Shown here piece after piece: positions 18,040 through 27,156 of a stretch of DNA of 64,000 nucleotides (position 1 is the stretch's first letter; the number at the start of each line of letters is the position of its first letter). A program made the position numbers and the translations under genes. Source of the DNA: Methylocystis sp. (GTDB lineage: Bacteria > Pseudomonadota > Alphaproteobacteria > Rhizobiales > Beijerinckiaceae); the NCBI GenBank assembly GCA_002929055.1, contig PERY01000001.1, positions 152,855-216,854 on the forward strand. The letters run 5' to 3'. The notes below the pieces were generated by a model. It was not told the origin of the DNA and searched no databases. It saw only the letters and a list, made by a program, of their open reading frames with translations.

Positions 18040-18772
18040 ATCGGAACTTTCGAGCGGGCGCGACTTTACGCTTCGAACAGCCTGCGAACGAATCGCGGCC
18101 GAATCGCTGACTCGCCCTGAATCACGCTCTGTTCCGACAGCATATAGGGCTCGTGAAGTCTCTCGCCCCTAACTCTTGCGATTCTGTTCCTGCCGGTGAG
18201 ACCATCGCGCCAGCGGCGGACGGACTCGCCGAAGCTCTCTTGTCAACGCCTCACATCGGTCGCCGCGCGCCAAGTGCGTTAACCAAAGGGATCAAGCGGG
18301 AACGGAGCCCGCACGAATCGCTTTCCCGTCCAGGTTTGCCGACTGTTCGCATAGATATTGCGCACGCCTGCGCGGCCGCTACCCGATCTGGGTCTGCGCG
18401 CCGCCCCGAGTTGGCGAGCCGAGCGCGCCCCTGTTCGCCAGCCTGCTGAATTGATGAAGGCGCGTGCGAAATTGGGACGGGCGACGTCGCAACCATGCGC
18501 CCGGCCCCAAGCCCTGCGAGCCTCGCGCTTTGCGGATGGGGGGAGGTCTGCGCCGGTCAATTCTTAACGCGGCGACGGGCCAGGCCGACTTGAACCGCCG
18601 ACAACGTCCGCCAATCGCATTGCGCCGGCCGGATTCCTCGTCCCGATAAGTCAAGCGTTAACCATTTGGAAGGCATAGTCGCAACGAACGCGGCGCGCGT
18701 CGTTCGGTCCAAGCGATGCGCCGCTCACAAGCCTCCGGGATCACACCGGCCAAGAGCGATCGACGGCGAGAC
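18040..18772. other. Intergenic region without convincing genes between helicase and glycan operon
   Basis: This 733-base stretch separates two divergent transcription units. The short ORFs in it lie in all frames, overlap each other and look like random GC-rich translations. I see no tRNA, no strong terminator and no repeat. It must hold the promoters of the helicase gene and of the dideoxyhexose operon. GTTAACC-type AT-rich motifs near 18280 and 18656 are the only compositional breaks. Confidence 0.5.
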
Positions 18773-19543
18773 ATGAAAGTAGTGGTGCTGACCGGCGGCC
18801 TTGGCACGCGTCTCGCGGAAGAGACGTCCGTGCGCCCCAAGCCCATGGTCGAGATCGGCGGCCGGCCGATCCTGTGGCACATCATGAAGATCTATTCCGC
18901 GCACGGTTTCAACGAATTCGTGCTGTGCCTTGGATACAAGGGCTACTTCATCAAGGAATTCTTCTCCAACTACTTCCTGCACATGTCGGACGTCACCTTC
19001 GACATGCGCACGCAGCAGATGGAGGTGCATCGCCGCAACGCGGAGCCCTGGCGCGTCACGCTCGTCGACACGGGCGACACGACGATGACCGGTGGCCGCG
19101 TGAAGCGCGTCATCGACTATGTGAAGGACGACGACGTCTTCGCATTGACCTATGGCGACGGCGTCGCCGACATCGATCTCACCGCCGAACTCGCCTTTCA
19201 TCGCGCGCATGGCAAGATGGCGACAGTCGCCGCCGTGCGGCCCGAGATGCGCTTCGGCGCCATGACGCTCGATGGCGACCGCGTCACGACATTTGCGGAA
19301 AAGCCCGTGGCGGAAAGCGCCTTCGTCAATGGCGGCTTCTTCTTTCTCTCTCCCAAGGTCGGCGATCTCATCGAGGGCGATTCGAGCGTCTGGGAGCACG
19401 CGCCGGTGAACTGGCTCGCCGAACATGACGAGCTGCGCGCCTTCCAGCACGACGGCTTCTGGCGTCCGATGGATACGCTGCGCGACAAGCTCTACCTCGA
19501 AGAACAGTGGAACTCCGGCCAGGCGAAGTGGAAAATCTGGTGA
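18773..19543 (+). CDS. rfbF: Glucose-1-phosphate cytidylyltransferase
   Basis: A 256-residue protein from ATG 18773 (MKVVVLTGGLGTRLAEETSVRPKPMVEIG), the start giving the standard RfbF N-terminus; the tracked start adds 19 unlikely residues. The GGLGTRLxEET...RPKPM signature is specific for CDP-glucose pyrophosphorylases. It makes CDP-glucose from CTP and glucose-1-phosphate, the first committed step to CDP-3,6-dideoxyhexoses such as abequose, paratose, tyvelose and ascarylose. It opens the surface-glycan operon and is joined by overlaps to rfbG. Confidence 0.97.
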   Translation: MKVVVLTGGLGTRLAEETSVRPKPMVEIGGRPILWHIMKIYSAHGFNEFVLCLGYKGYFIKEFFSNYFLHMSDVTFDMRTQQMEVHRRNAEPWRVTLVDTGDTTMTGGRVKRVIDYVKDDDVFALTYGDGVADIDLTAELAFHRAHGKMATVAAVRPEMRFGAMTLDGDRVTTFAEKPVAESAFVNGGFFFLSPKVGDLIEGDSSVWEHAPVNWLAEHDELRAFQHDGFWRPMDTLRDKLYLEEQWNSGQAKWKIW

Positions 19544-20685
19544 TTTCATCGGCATTCTGGCTCGGCAAGCGCGTTTTCGTCACCGGCCACACCGGCTTCA
19601 AGGGCTCGTGGCTCGCGCTCATGCTCTCGCGCCTCAACGCGCGCGCCACGGGCTATGCGCTCGAGCCGCCGACGCGTCCCAATCTCTTCACACTCGCCAA
19701 TGTCGGCGAGTTCATCGACGACATGCGCGGCGACGTGCGCGATCTCGGCACGCTCGCGACCGCCATGGAGGCGGTCTCGCCCGAGATCGTCATTCATATG
19801 GCGGCGCAGCCGCTCGTGCGCGAATCCTACGCCGATCCGGTCGGCACCTACGCCACCAACGTCATGGGCACGGTGAATGTGCTCGAGGCCGCGCGGCGCG
19901 TCGGCAGCGTGCGTCTCGTGCTCATCGTCACCACGGACAAATGCTACGAGAATCGCGACTGGGTGTGGGGCTATCGCGAGACCGACGCCCTCGGCGGCCA
20001 TGATCCCTATTCCAACAGCAAGGCCTGCGCCGAACTCGCCACCAGCGCCTATCGCGACAGCTTCTTTCGCGCCAAGGAGAATGTGCGCATCGTCTCCGCC
20101 CGCGCCGGCAATGTCATCGGCGGCGGCGATTTCGCGACGGACCGCATTTTGCCCGACGCGCTGCGCGCCTTCGTCGCCAGGCGCCCGCTGAAAGTGCGCA
20201 GCCCCAGGGCCGTGCGCCCCTGGCAGCATGTGCTGGAGCCGCTCGCCGGCTATCTGCTGCTCATCGAAAAGGCGATGAGCGCCGCGCCCGCGCGCGCTGC
20301 GGAGTTCGACGGCGGCTTCAACTTCGGCCCCGGCCCTTCCTCCGAGCAGAGCGTCGAGCAGCTTCTCGCGCATTTCATCTCCGCCTGGGGACTGGACGCC
20401 CGGTGGGAGAAGGACGGCGACGATCATCCGCATGAAGCGCGCCTCCTGCGCCTCGACACCGCCAAGGCGCGCGAGACGCTGCAATGGTCGCCGCTTCTCG
20501 ACTTCGAACAGACGACGCAATGGACGGCGCATTGGTATCGCGCTTTCGTCGACAAGGCCGACATGCTGGAGACGACCATGAAACAGGTCGACCGCTATCT
20601 CGGCCAGCGCGTGCGTCTCACCTCGCCCTTTACCGACTCCACGAAGGACAACGAACATGACGAAAGACGCAACGTCGCAGGCTGA
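19540..20685 (+). CDS. rfbG: CDP-glucose 4,6-dehydratase
   Basis: GTG at 19540 overlaps the rfbF stop (GTGA) and yields [22 protein letters not shown]-type N-terminus, which fits RfbG exactly; the ORF track starts 11 codons earlier. The 381-residue extended short-chain dehydrogenase has the NAD motif TGHTGFKG and catalytic YSNSKACAE (YxxxK). It converts CDP-glucose to CDP-4-keto-6-deoxyglucose. The 3' end overlaps rfbH by 29 bases, so translation is probably coupled. Confidence 0.96.
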   Translation: MISSAFWLGKRVFVTGHTGFKGSWLALMLSRLNARATGYALEPPTRPNLFTLANVGEFIDDMRGDVRDLGTLATAMEAVSPEIVIHMAAQPLVRESYADPVGTYATNVMGTVNVLEAARRVGSVRLVLIVTTDKCYENRDWVWGYRETDALGGHDPYSNSKACAELATSAYRDSFFRAKENVRIVSARAGNVIGGGDFATDRILPDALRAFVARRPLKVRSPRAVRPWQHVLEPLAGYLLLIEKAMSAAPARAAEFDGGFNFGPGPSSEQSVEQLLAHFISAWGLDARWEKDGDDHPHEARLLRLDTAKARETLQWSPLLDFEQTTQWTAHWYRAFVDKADMLETTMKQVDRYLGQRVRLTSPFTDSTKDNEHDERRNVAG

Positions 20686-22003
20686 CGAATTGCGCGCGCA
20701 GATCCTCGAACTCGTGGGTCAATATCATCGCGTCGCCAATCCGCCGAAAAGCTTCACGCCAGGCGAATCGCCCGTGCCTGTCTCGGGCCGCGTGTATGAC
20801 GCGCGCGACATGCAGGCGCTCGTCGACTCCGCGCTGGATTTCTGGCTGACGACCGGCCGCTTCAACGCGCAGTTCGAGGAGCGCCTCGCCGCCTATATCG
20901 GCGTCAAGAAAGCGCTGACCGTCAACTCCGGCTCCTCGGCCAATCTCGTCGCCTTCTCGGCGCTGACCTCGCACACGCTGCGCCACCGCGCGCTTCAGCC
21001 GGGCGACGAAGTCATCACCTGCGCGACCGGCTTTCCGACGACGGTCAACCCAATTCTGCTGTGGGGCATGGTCCCCGTCTTCGTCGATGTCGACATCCCT
21101 ACCTACAATATAGACATCGCGGCGGTAGAGGCCGCCATCACGCCGAAGACGAAAGCGATCATGGTCGCGCATACGCTCGGCAATCCCTTTGACGTGCGCG
21201 CCATCCGCGAGCTGTGCGACCGTCACAGTCTCTGGCTCATCGAGGACTGCTGCGACGCGCTCGGCGCTACGGTCGACGGCAAGCATGTCGGCACATTTGG
21301 CGACATCGGCACGCTCTCGTTCTATCCCGCGCACCACATCACGATGGGCGAAGGCGGCGCGGTCTTCACCAACAACCATCACATCGCGAAAGCGATGGAG
21401 TCCTTCCGCGACTGGGGCCGCGACTGCTATTGCGAGCCCGGCAAGGACAACAGCTGCAACAAGCGTTTCGGCTGGCGCCTGGGCGATCTGCCCAAGGGTT
21501 ATGATCACAAATATGTCTATTCGCATCTCGGCTTCAATCTGAAGATCACCGACATGCAGGCGGCCGTGGGCCTCGCGCAGCTCGATCACCTCGGCGATTT
21601 CGTGGGCGCGCGCAACCGCAACTTCGATACGCTGAAGGCAGGCCTCGAGCGGCTCGGGCATCTCTTCATCCTGCCCGAGGCGACGGCGGGAACACAGCCC
21701 TCCTGGTTCGGCTTTCCCGTCACGCTGCGTCACGACGCGCCCTTCACCCGCGACGAGCTGGTCATTCATCTCAACGCCAGGAAGATCGGCACGCGCCTCC
21801 TCTTCGGCGGCAATCTCGTGCGCCAGCCTTACATGAAGGGCCGCAATTTCCGCGTTTCGGGCGCGCTCAAAAACGCCGACATCGTCGTCGACCGCACCTT
21901 CTGGATCGGCGTCTATCCCGATCTTTCGCAGGATCACATCGACTACATGCTCGACGTAATCGACGACTTCTGCCGCCCGACGGCGATGAAAGCGGCGGTG
22001 TGA
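20657..22003 (+). CDS. rfbH: CDP-4-keto-6-deoxyglucose-3-dehydrase (E1)
   Basis: A 448-residue member of the DegT/aminotransferase fold that performs a dehydration instead of transamination. The usual PLP lysine is replaced by His in [13 protein letters not shown] (residue 226), the diagnostic change of E1. The [2Fe-2S] ligands fit the known C-X57-C-X1-C-X7-C pattern exactly: Cys199, Cys257, Cys259 and Cys267. It removes the C3 hydroxyl of CDP-4-keto-6-deoxyglucose using PMP, in partnership with an iron-sulfur flavin reductase (E3, DdhD/AscD). No E3 gene is present in this cluster. AAGGA precedes the ATG. Confidence 0.97.
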   Translation: MTKDATSQADELRAQILELVGQYHRVANPPKSFTPGESPVPVSGRVYDARDMQALVDSALDFWLTTGRFNAQFEERLAAYIGVKKALTVNSGSSANLVAFSALTSHTLRHRALQPGDEVITCATGFPTTVNPILLWGMVPVFVDVDIPTYNIDIAAVEAAITPKTKAIMVAHTLGNPFDVRAIRELCDRHSLWLIEDCCDALGATVDGKHVGTFGDIGTLSFYPAHHITMGEGGAVFTNNHHIAKAMESFRDWGRDCYCEPGKDNSCNKRFGWRLGDLPKGYDHKYVYSHLGFNLKITDMQAAVGLAQLDHLGDFVGARNRNFDTLKAGLERLGHLFILPEATAGTQPSWFGFPVTLRHDAPFTRDELVIHLNARKIGTRLLFGGNLVRQPYMKGRNFRVSGALKNADIVVDRTFWIGVYPDLSQDHIDYMLDVIDDFCRPTAMKAAV

Positions 22004-23115
22004 CGATGGTCGAGGCGATCCCCGACGGCGCGGCGCTTTCGCGCCATCCGCTCTGGCGCGAGGACATCGCGCAAGTCTTGTCCGCCGATCTCCCCTGGGG
22101 CGATCTCGACGGACAGACCATTCTCGTCGCGGGCGCCAACGGCTTTCTTCCAGCCGCGATGGTGGAGACGCTGCTTGCGCTCGCATTGCGCAGCGCGCCG
22201 TGTCTCAAGGTGATCGCTCTCGTTCGTTCGCGCGAGAATGCGCTGCGCCGCTTCGCCGCCCATCTCGGCCATCCCGCGCTGTCCATCAAGCTCGCCGACG
22301 TCTCGCAGCCCTTCGACGTTGACGGCCCGGTCGACATGATCGTCCACGCCGCCAGTCAGGCGAGCCCGCGCTTCTATGGCGTCGATCCTGTCGGCACGGC
22401 GCTGCCCAATATCGTGGGCACGCATAATCTTCTCGAGCTCGCGCGCCGCAAGGGCGCCTCGCGCTTTCTCTATCTTTCGAGTTCCGAGGTCTACGGCGCC
22501 TTCAACAGCCGCCGCGAGCCCATCGGCGAATCCGATTTCGGTGCGCTGGACCCGGCGACGCTGCGGGCCTGCTACGCCGAGTCGAAGCGCATGGGCGAGA
22601 CGCTCTGCATCGGCTATGGCGCGCAGCACGACATCGACTGCGTTATCGCGCGTCCGTTTCATACATATGGTCCCGGCATGCGGCTCGACGACGGCCGCGT
22701 CTTCGCAGACTTCGTGCGCGACATTGTCGAAGGTCGCGACATCGTTCTGAGCAGCGACGGCTCCGCCGAGCGCGCCTTCTGCTACCTGCCCGACGCGACG
22801 CGCGCCTTCTTCACCCTGTTGCTGAAGGGCGAGAAGAGCCGCGCATACAATGTCGGAAATTCTCGCGCGGTCGTCTCCATCCGCGATCTCGCGACGATGC
22901 TCGCTGGCCTCTATCCCGAGAAAGGCCTCTCGGCCCGCTTCGCCCCGCCGCAGAAGGGCTATATCGCAAGCGCCGTCGCGCGTTCCGCGCCGGACACCGC
23001 GCGACTCGAAAAGCTAGGCTGGCGTCCGCAGACGGGCGTCGAAGAGGGCTTCCGCCGCACCATCGAAATCTATTCCGACGTCTTTGAGACGCGCAGCCTT
23101 GGAGCAAGCGCATGA
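22000..23115 (+). CDS. NAD-dependent epimerase/dehydratase, candidate final 4-ketoreductase of the dideoxyhexose pathway
   Basis: A 371-residue extended SDR protein. GTG 22000 overlaps the rfbH stop (GTGA) with GAAAG suitably spaced; ATG 22006 is the alternative. An N-terminal 40-residue extension precedes the NAD-binding motif [13 protein letters not shown] (a variant GxxGxxP pattern). SSSEVYGAF and YAESKRMGE supply the catalytic Ser, Tyr and Lys. In Salmonella and Yersinia clusters the fourth gene is the reductase/epimerase that fixes the final sugar (abequose, paratose, tyvelose or ascarylose). Position and family suggest that job, but the product sugar cannot be told. A UDP-glucuronate-decarboxylase-like role is the alternative. 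Confidence 0.85.
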   Translation: MTMVEAIPDGAALSRHPLWREDIAQVLSADLPWGDLDGQTILVAGANGFLPAAMVETLLALALRSAPCLKVIALVRSRENALRRFAAHLGHPALSIKLADVSQPFDVDGPVDMIVHAASQASPRFYGVDPVGTALPNIVGTHNLLELARRKGASRFLYLSSSEVYGAFNSRREPIGESDFGALDPATLRACYAESKRMGETLCIGYGAQHDIDCVIARPFHTYGPGMRLDDGRVFADFVRDIVEGRDIVLSSDGSAERAFCYLPDATRAFFTLLLKGEKSRAYNVGNSRAVVSIRDLATMLAGLYPEKGLSARFAPPQKGYIASAVARSAPDTARLEKLGWRPQTGVEEGFRRTIEIYSDVFETRSLGASA

Positions 23116-24080
23116 CCATTTTCGCCACGGCGCGTCCCGCCGCGCCCAATACGCCGCTCGAATGCCGCGACGCTTTCGAGCGCGGCGAACTCGATCGCCT
23201 CGAACTCTGGAGGCGCTTCGCCGAGCGCCATCGCGTCATCGCCGAACATGCGCCGGCGCTCGCCGACACGCAGATCGCAGCGCTTGTCATCGAGCCTTCG
23301 GGACTTTCTGCGACGCTTCAAAATGGATTGTCCTTTGCGCTTGATCCCGACGCCCTGCGCGAGGCGCCCAACGTCATCCTGTCGCAAGGCGGCTACGAGA
23401 CTTTCGAACTTGCGCTCATTTCTCGCCTCGCGCGTGGAGCGGAGATCGTTTTCGACATCGGCGCCAACATCGGCTGGTACAGCCTGCACATTGCGCAGCA
23501 GGAGCCGCAGGCGCGCGTCTACGCCTTCGAGCCCGTGCCGGCGACGCATGAGCGCCTGCTCGTGAATATTTCGCGCAATGTCTCGGGCAATCGCGTCACG
23601 CCCGTGCGCGACGGCCTCACCGACGCCCCCGGCGCCTTCGACATGTTCGTGCCGGCGACATCGGGTTCGCCCGCCGCTTCGCTCAACGAGCTGCATCCCG
23701 GCGAAGGCAGCCGCCGAGTCTCCTGCCAGTTCACCACGCTCGACCAGTTCGTCGACGACAACGCCGTCGATCGCCTCGACTTCCTCAAATGCGACGTTGA
23801 GGGCGCGGAGCTGCGCGTGCTGAAGGGCGGCCTGAAATCCATCGACCGCTTCCGTCCCGCGGTGGTCATCGAACTGCTGCGCAAATGGTCGGCGGCCTTC
23901 GGCTATCATCCCAATGACGTGCTCGATCTCTTTGCGGCGATGGGTTACCTCTGTTACGGCGTCAGCGACGGCGCGCTCACGAAGATCGAGCGCGTGACCG
24001 ATGACACGCGCGAGACGAATTACGTCTTCCTCGATCCTGCACGCCATCCCCCCGTCAACGCGATCCTCGCCGACTGCTGA
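23112..24080 (+). CDS. FkbM family SAM-dependent methyltransferase
   Basis: A 322-residue protein that overlaps the preceding gene by four bases (ATGA). The SAM-binding motif VFDIGANIGWYSLHIA lies in the middle, followed by VYAFEPVPATHERL and DFLKCDVEGAELRVLKGG, all typical of FkbM enzymes. These O-methylate sugars and antibiotics. In this setting it most likely methylates a residue of the surface glycan. The N-terminal 100 residues are less conserved and may recognise the acceptor. Confidence 0.92.
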   Translation: MTIFATARPAAPNTPLECRDAFERGELDRLELWRRFAERHRVIAEHAPALADTQIAALVIEPSGLSATLQNGLSFALDPDALREAPNVILSQGGYETFELALISRLARGAEIVFDIGANIGWYSLHIAQQEPQARVYAFEPVPATHERLLVNISRNVSGNRVTPVRDGLTDAPGAFDMFVPATSGSPAASLNELHPGEGSRRVSCQFTTLDQFVDDNAVDRLDFLKCDVEGAELRVLKGGLKSIDRFRPAVVIELLRKWSAAFGYHPNDVLDLFAAMGYLCYGVSDGALTKIERVTDDTRETNYVFLDPARHPPVNAILADC

Positions 24081-24082
24081 CG

Positions 24083-24499
24083 ATGGGCGCGATCCTCGCA
24101 CGGCTGCACACGCTCCGCATGCGCCTTTGGCGCCTGCGCTTTGCGCGCTTCCTCGTCGTCGGGGTCGGCAACACGCTCTTTGGTTACGGCGTCTTCTATC
24201 TGCTGCTTGGCGCAGGGCTGGCGCCGACGCCGGCGCTCGCCCTGGCGACGCTCATCGGCGTCGTCTTCAATTTCTTCACGACGGGCCGGGTCGTCTTTGC
24301 CAGCGCAGACTCCACTCTTCTATGGCGTTTCGCCTGCGTCTACGTCGTGGTCTTCGTCGTCAACGCCGCGCTGCTCGAATGGGTCGTCGCGCTTGGCGTC
24401 GCGCCGGCGGCTGCGCAGGCGCTGCTGCTCGCGCCCTGCGTCGCGCTCTCCTATCTCCTCAATCGCACGCTCGTCTTCAATGTCGCGCGGGAAGCCTGA
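24083..24499 (+). CDS. GtrA family membrane protein (second copy)
   Basis: A 138-residue protein with four membrane spans (for example FLVVGVGNTLFGYGVFYLLL, FACVYVVVFVVNAALLEWVV) and the GtrA-type ending YLLNRTLVF. It starts two bases after the FkbM stop. Together with the GT2 gene next door it forms the GtrA-GtrB pair known from phage serotype conversion and arabinogalactan/teichoic acid glycosylation, where GtrA helps move polyprenyl-phosphate-sugar to the periplasm. It is distinct in sequence from the first GtrA copy at 6.8 kb. Confidence 0.92.
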   Translation: MGAILARLHTLRMRLWRLRFARFLVVGVGNTLFGYGVFYLLLGAGLAPTPALALATLIGVVFNFFTTGRVVFASADSTLLWRFACVYVVVFVVNAALLEWVVALGVAPAAAQALLLAPCVALSYLLNRTLVFNVAREA

Positions 24500-24504
24500 C
24501 AGAA

Positions 24505-25461
24505 ATGAAAACCATCTCGATCGTCACGCCCTGCTACAATGAGGAGCTGAACGTCCGCGAGTGTCATGCGGCGATCAAGACGCTGTTCGAAAGCGAGCTG
24601 AAGGATTACCGGCGCGAGCATGTCTTCTGCGACAACGCATCGAAGGATCGCACGGTCGAGATCCTCCGCGAGATCGCGGCGGAAGACAAAGACGTCAAAG
24701 TCATCCTCAACGCACGCAACTTCGGCGCCATGCGCTCCAACTATAACGGCGTGATGGCGGCGACGGGCGACGCGGTGCTGCTCTTCTTTCCGGCCGACAT
24801 GCAGGATCCGCCGGACCTCATCCCGCAATTCGTCGCGCTCTGGGCGCAGGGCAATGAGGTCGTCTACGGCATCCGCAAGATTCGCGAAGAAAACACGACG
24901 ATGCGGACGCTGCGCCAGCTTTACTACCGGGTGCTGACGTCGCTGTCCGAACTCTCGCTGCCGCGCGGGGTCGGCGATTTCCAGCTTGTCGACCGCAAGG
25001 TCGTCGAGGCCATGCGCCAGATCGAGGATTCCTATCCGTTCATGCGCATGATGACATTCGAATGCGGATTCAGATCGGTGGGCGTGCCCTATAAATGGGT
25101 GGAGCGGCGCCGCGGCGTCACGACCAACAACATGCACAGCCTCATCGACCAGGGGATGAACGGGCTCGTGACCAATACCGGCGCGCCGCTTCGGCTCGTG
25201 CTCTTTGGCGGCTTCGTCATCGCGGCGCTGGCGCTCGTTTACGCCTTCATCAATCTCGTGCTGGGCATCATCTTCTATCAGACGTTTGCGCAGCCGGGCA
25301 TCATGACGCTCATCACGGCCGTCTTCTTCTTTGGCGGCGTGCAGCTCTTCAGCATCGGCGTGCTCGCCGAATATGTGCTCGCAATCTACGCGCAGGTGCG
25401 ACGCAAGCCGGTGGTGTTCGAGCGCGAACGGATCAATTTCCAGCAGGAAGCGCCAAAATGA
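24505..25461 (+). CDS. GtrB-like family 2 glycosyltransferase, polyprenyl-phosphate type
   Basis: ATG 24505 (MKTISIVTPCYNEELNVREC) gives the standard GT2 start in a 318-residue protein; the long tracked ORF runs in from the upstream gene. CDNASKDRTVEIL and FFPADMQDPPDL are the nucleotide-sugar and metal-binding regions; most GtrB/DPM-like enzymes have DADLQDPP, so the first Asp is replaced by Pro here. Two C-terminal membrane segments (LVLFGGFVIAALALVYAFI and ITAVFFFGGVQLFSIGVLAEYVLAI) match GtrB. It should charge polyprenyl phosphate with a sugar from an NDP donor. Confidence 0.93.
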   Translation: MKTISIVTPCYNEELNVRECHAAIKTLFESELKDYRREHVFCDNASKDRTVEILREIAAEDKDVKVILNARNFGAMRSNYNGVMAATGDAVLLFFPADMQDPPDLIPQFVALWAQGNEVVYGIRKIREENTTMRTLRQLYYRVLTSLSELSLPRGVGDFQLVDRKVVEAMRQIEDSYPFMRMMTFECGFRSVGVPYKWVERRRGVTTNNMHSLIDQGMNGLVTNTGAPLRLVLFGGFVIAALALVYAFINLVLGIIFYQTFAQPGIMTLITAVFFFGGVQLFSIGVLAEYVLAIYAQVRRKPVVFERERINFQQEAPK

Positions 25462-27059
25462 TGAAGTCGCAGATCGCGGACGCCGGCTCTCTGGAGGCCT
25501 CGGCGCCCCTGACCAAAGAGAGCCCCGCTACGTTCGCGGCAACGCGCGCGCTCTCCAACTTCCACCTCTTTTTTCTCGCCGCGCTCGTCTTCATCCTGCC
25601 CAACGCCATTTTCGCGGCGGCGCTGCGCCCGGCTGTGGCCGCGGTGATTCTTGCAGGCTGCGCCGGCGCGGCCGCCATACTGTGGCGTCCGCGGCAGCGG
25701 AGCGCGTTGCTGTCGGCGCCGATCGACTTCGCGCTGCTCGCGATCTCCCTCTCGCTTGGCGTCGCTCTCTGCATGCTGGGCGGCGAGGGACATATCTTCT
25801 ATGCGACGACCGACTGGCTCATCCGCGACGCGGTGCTCTCGGACCTCGTCCGCAACGGACTTACAGTCCTCTATCGCTACGAGGGGCAGGACTATCTGCT
25901 GCGCGCGCCGCTCGGCATGTATATGATTCCCGCTGTCGTCGGCCGCCTCTGGGGTCTTTATGCCGCGCATATGGCGCTGCTGGCGCAGAACGCGCTCATC
26001 CTGGGAACCATCGCCTATTTCACCGCGCAAGTGGCGAATGTGCGCAAGACGCCCTTTCTGCTGCTTCTCATCGCCTTCAGCGGACTCGACATTGTCCCCA
26101 TCCTTTTTGCCGAAGCGGTGGAAATGTCGAATGGCCGCCCCTTCATGCCCTTCACCCATATCGAGTGGTGGGGCGAATACTATTCGACGATCCGGCTCCA
26201 GTATTCGGCCCATATCACGCAGTTGTTCTGGGTGCCGAACCATATGGCGCCCGGCTGGTGGTTCGGGCTTCTCTCGCTGCTCTATGTCCGCAGGGAAGTC
26301 GACCTTTCCACCGTGATGGTCTCCTTCGCCGCGCTGCTCATGTGGTCGCCGCTGGCCATGATGGGCGCAGCGCCCTTCGTTGCGCTTTTCGCGCTGGAGA
26401 TGCTGCCCAAGCGCATTTTCGCGCCCGGCATTTTCGCGGCGGCGGCGATCGGACTCTGCTTCCTGCCCATCGCGCTCTATCTGACGACGGACGCGGGCGC
26501 CGTGCCGAACGAGCTTCTACTCCTGCGAGAGGGCTATTGGCTGCGCTTCGTCCTCTTCCTCGCGGTCGAGATACCGCAGGCTGCGATCGTTCTCTACGCC
26601 TGGAACAAGGTTCAGCCCGAAGACCGACGCATTCTCGCGCTCTCTCTGGCTCTCCTTCTCGTCATCCCTTTCTACAGCGTCGGCGTCTCCAACGACTTCG
26701 TCATGCGCGTTTCGATCCCGCCGCTCTTCCTGCTCGCCTACGCCTTTGCGCGGATCGCGGTGTTGACGCCGCGCGACGACAGCGCTTTTCCCACCGCAAT
26801 ATCCGTCATCGTGATTCTGTCCGTGGCGACGCCGCTCCTCGAAATCAAGCAGGCGTTGCGTCAGACCTTCGCCATCAGCGACTGCAACATGCTGACGGGC
26901 TGGCACAAGGGCGATCCTTCCGTGTTGCCGACGAATTACTGGGCGCGGGTGGAGAAGATTCCCGGCTGGCTGATGTCGACTCAGGGCGCGAATGCGCTCA
27001 CGCTCGAGGATCGAAAATGCTGGCCGGACCATCCCTTCCTGCAAGACCACATGAAATGA
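25458..27059 (+). CDS. Polytopic membrane protein, probable glycan transferase partner of GtrA/GtrB
   Basis: ATG 25458 overlaps the GT2 stop; 533 residues. After a 35-residue N-terminal tail there are around ten hydrophobic segments, such as FHLFFLAALVFILPNAIFAAAL and ILALSLALLLVIPFYSVGV. A large extracytoplasmic loop has MPFTHIEWWGEYYSTIRLQY. In gtr operons the third gene encodes the sugar transferase that acts outside the inner membrane, and these proteins are poorly conserved. That fits here, although I recognise no family motif. A strong terminator follows, closing the operon. Confidence 0.75.
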   Translation: MMKSQIADAGSLEASAPLTKESPATFAATRALSNFHLFFLAALVFILPNAIFAAALRPAVAAVILAGCAGAAAILWRPRQRSALLSAPIDFALLAISLSLGVALCMLGGEGHIFYATTDWLIRDAVLSDLVRNGLTVLYRYEGQDYLLRAPLGMYMIPAVVGRLWGLYAAHMALLAQNALILGTIAYFTAQVANVRKTPFLLLLIAFSGLDIVPILFAEAVEMSNGRPFMPFTHIEWWGEYYSTIRLQYSAHITQLFWVPNHMAPGWWFGLLSLLYVRREVDLSTVMVSFAALLMWSPLAMMGAAPFVALFALEMLPKRIFAPGIFAAAAIGLCFLPIALYLTTDAGAVPNELLLLREGYWLRFVLFLAVEIPQAAIVLYAWNKVQPEDRRILALSLALLLVIPFYSVGVSNDFVMRVSIPPLFLLAYAFARIAVLTPRDDSAFPTAISVIVILSVATPLLEIKQALRQTFAISDCNMLTGWHKGDPSVLPTNYWARVEKIPGWLMSTQGANALTLEDRKCWPDHPFLQDHMK

Positions 27060-27119
27060 TCTGTGCGTGACGGGCGCGGCGGCGCGACCGGTCTTTGACT
27101 TACGCGCCCGGCCCTGGCT

Positions 27120-27154
27120 AAAAGCCTCGCTCCCTTGTCGGAACGAGGCTTTTT
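27120..27154 (+). terminator. Rho-independent terminator ending the glycan operon, overlapping the tex leader
   Basis: A 10-bp stem (AAAAGCCTCG / CGAGGCTTTT) with a 14-base loop runs straight into a T tract. It ends two bases before the tex ATG at 27157. The AGG that would serve as the tex Shine-Dalgarno sits in the 3' arm of the stem. Confidence 0.85.
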
Positions 27155-27156
27155 GA

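Noticed and set aside
16552-18120. Plus-strand ORF of 522 residues
   Set aside because: Antisense to the helicase domains, which carry all expected motifs on the minus strand.
18040-18772. Possible small genes between helicase and rfbF
   Set aside because: Short ORFs overlap in several frames, lack ribosome-binding sites and show no protein-like pattern.
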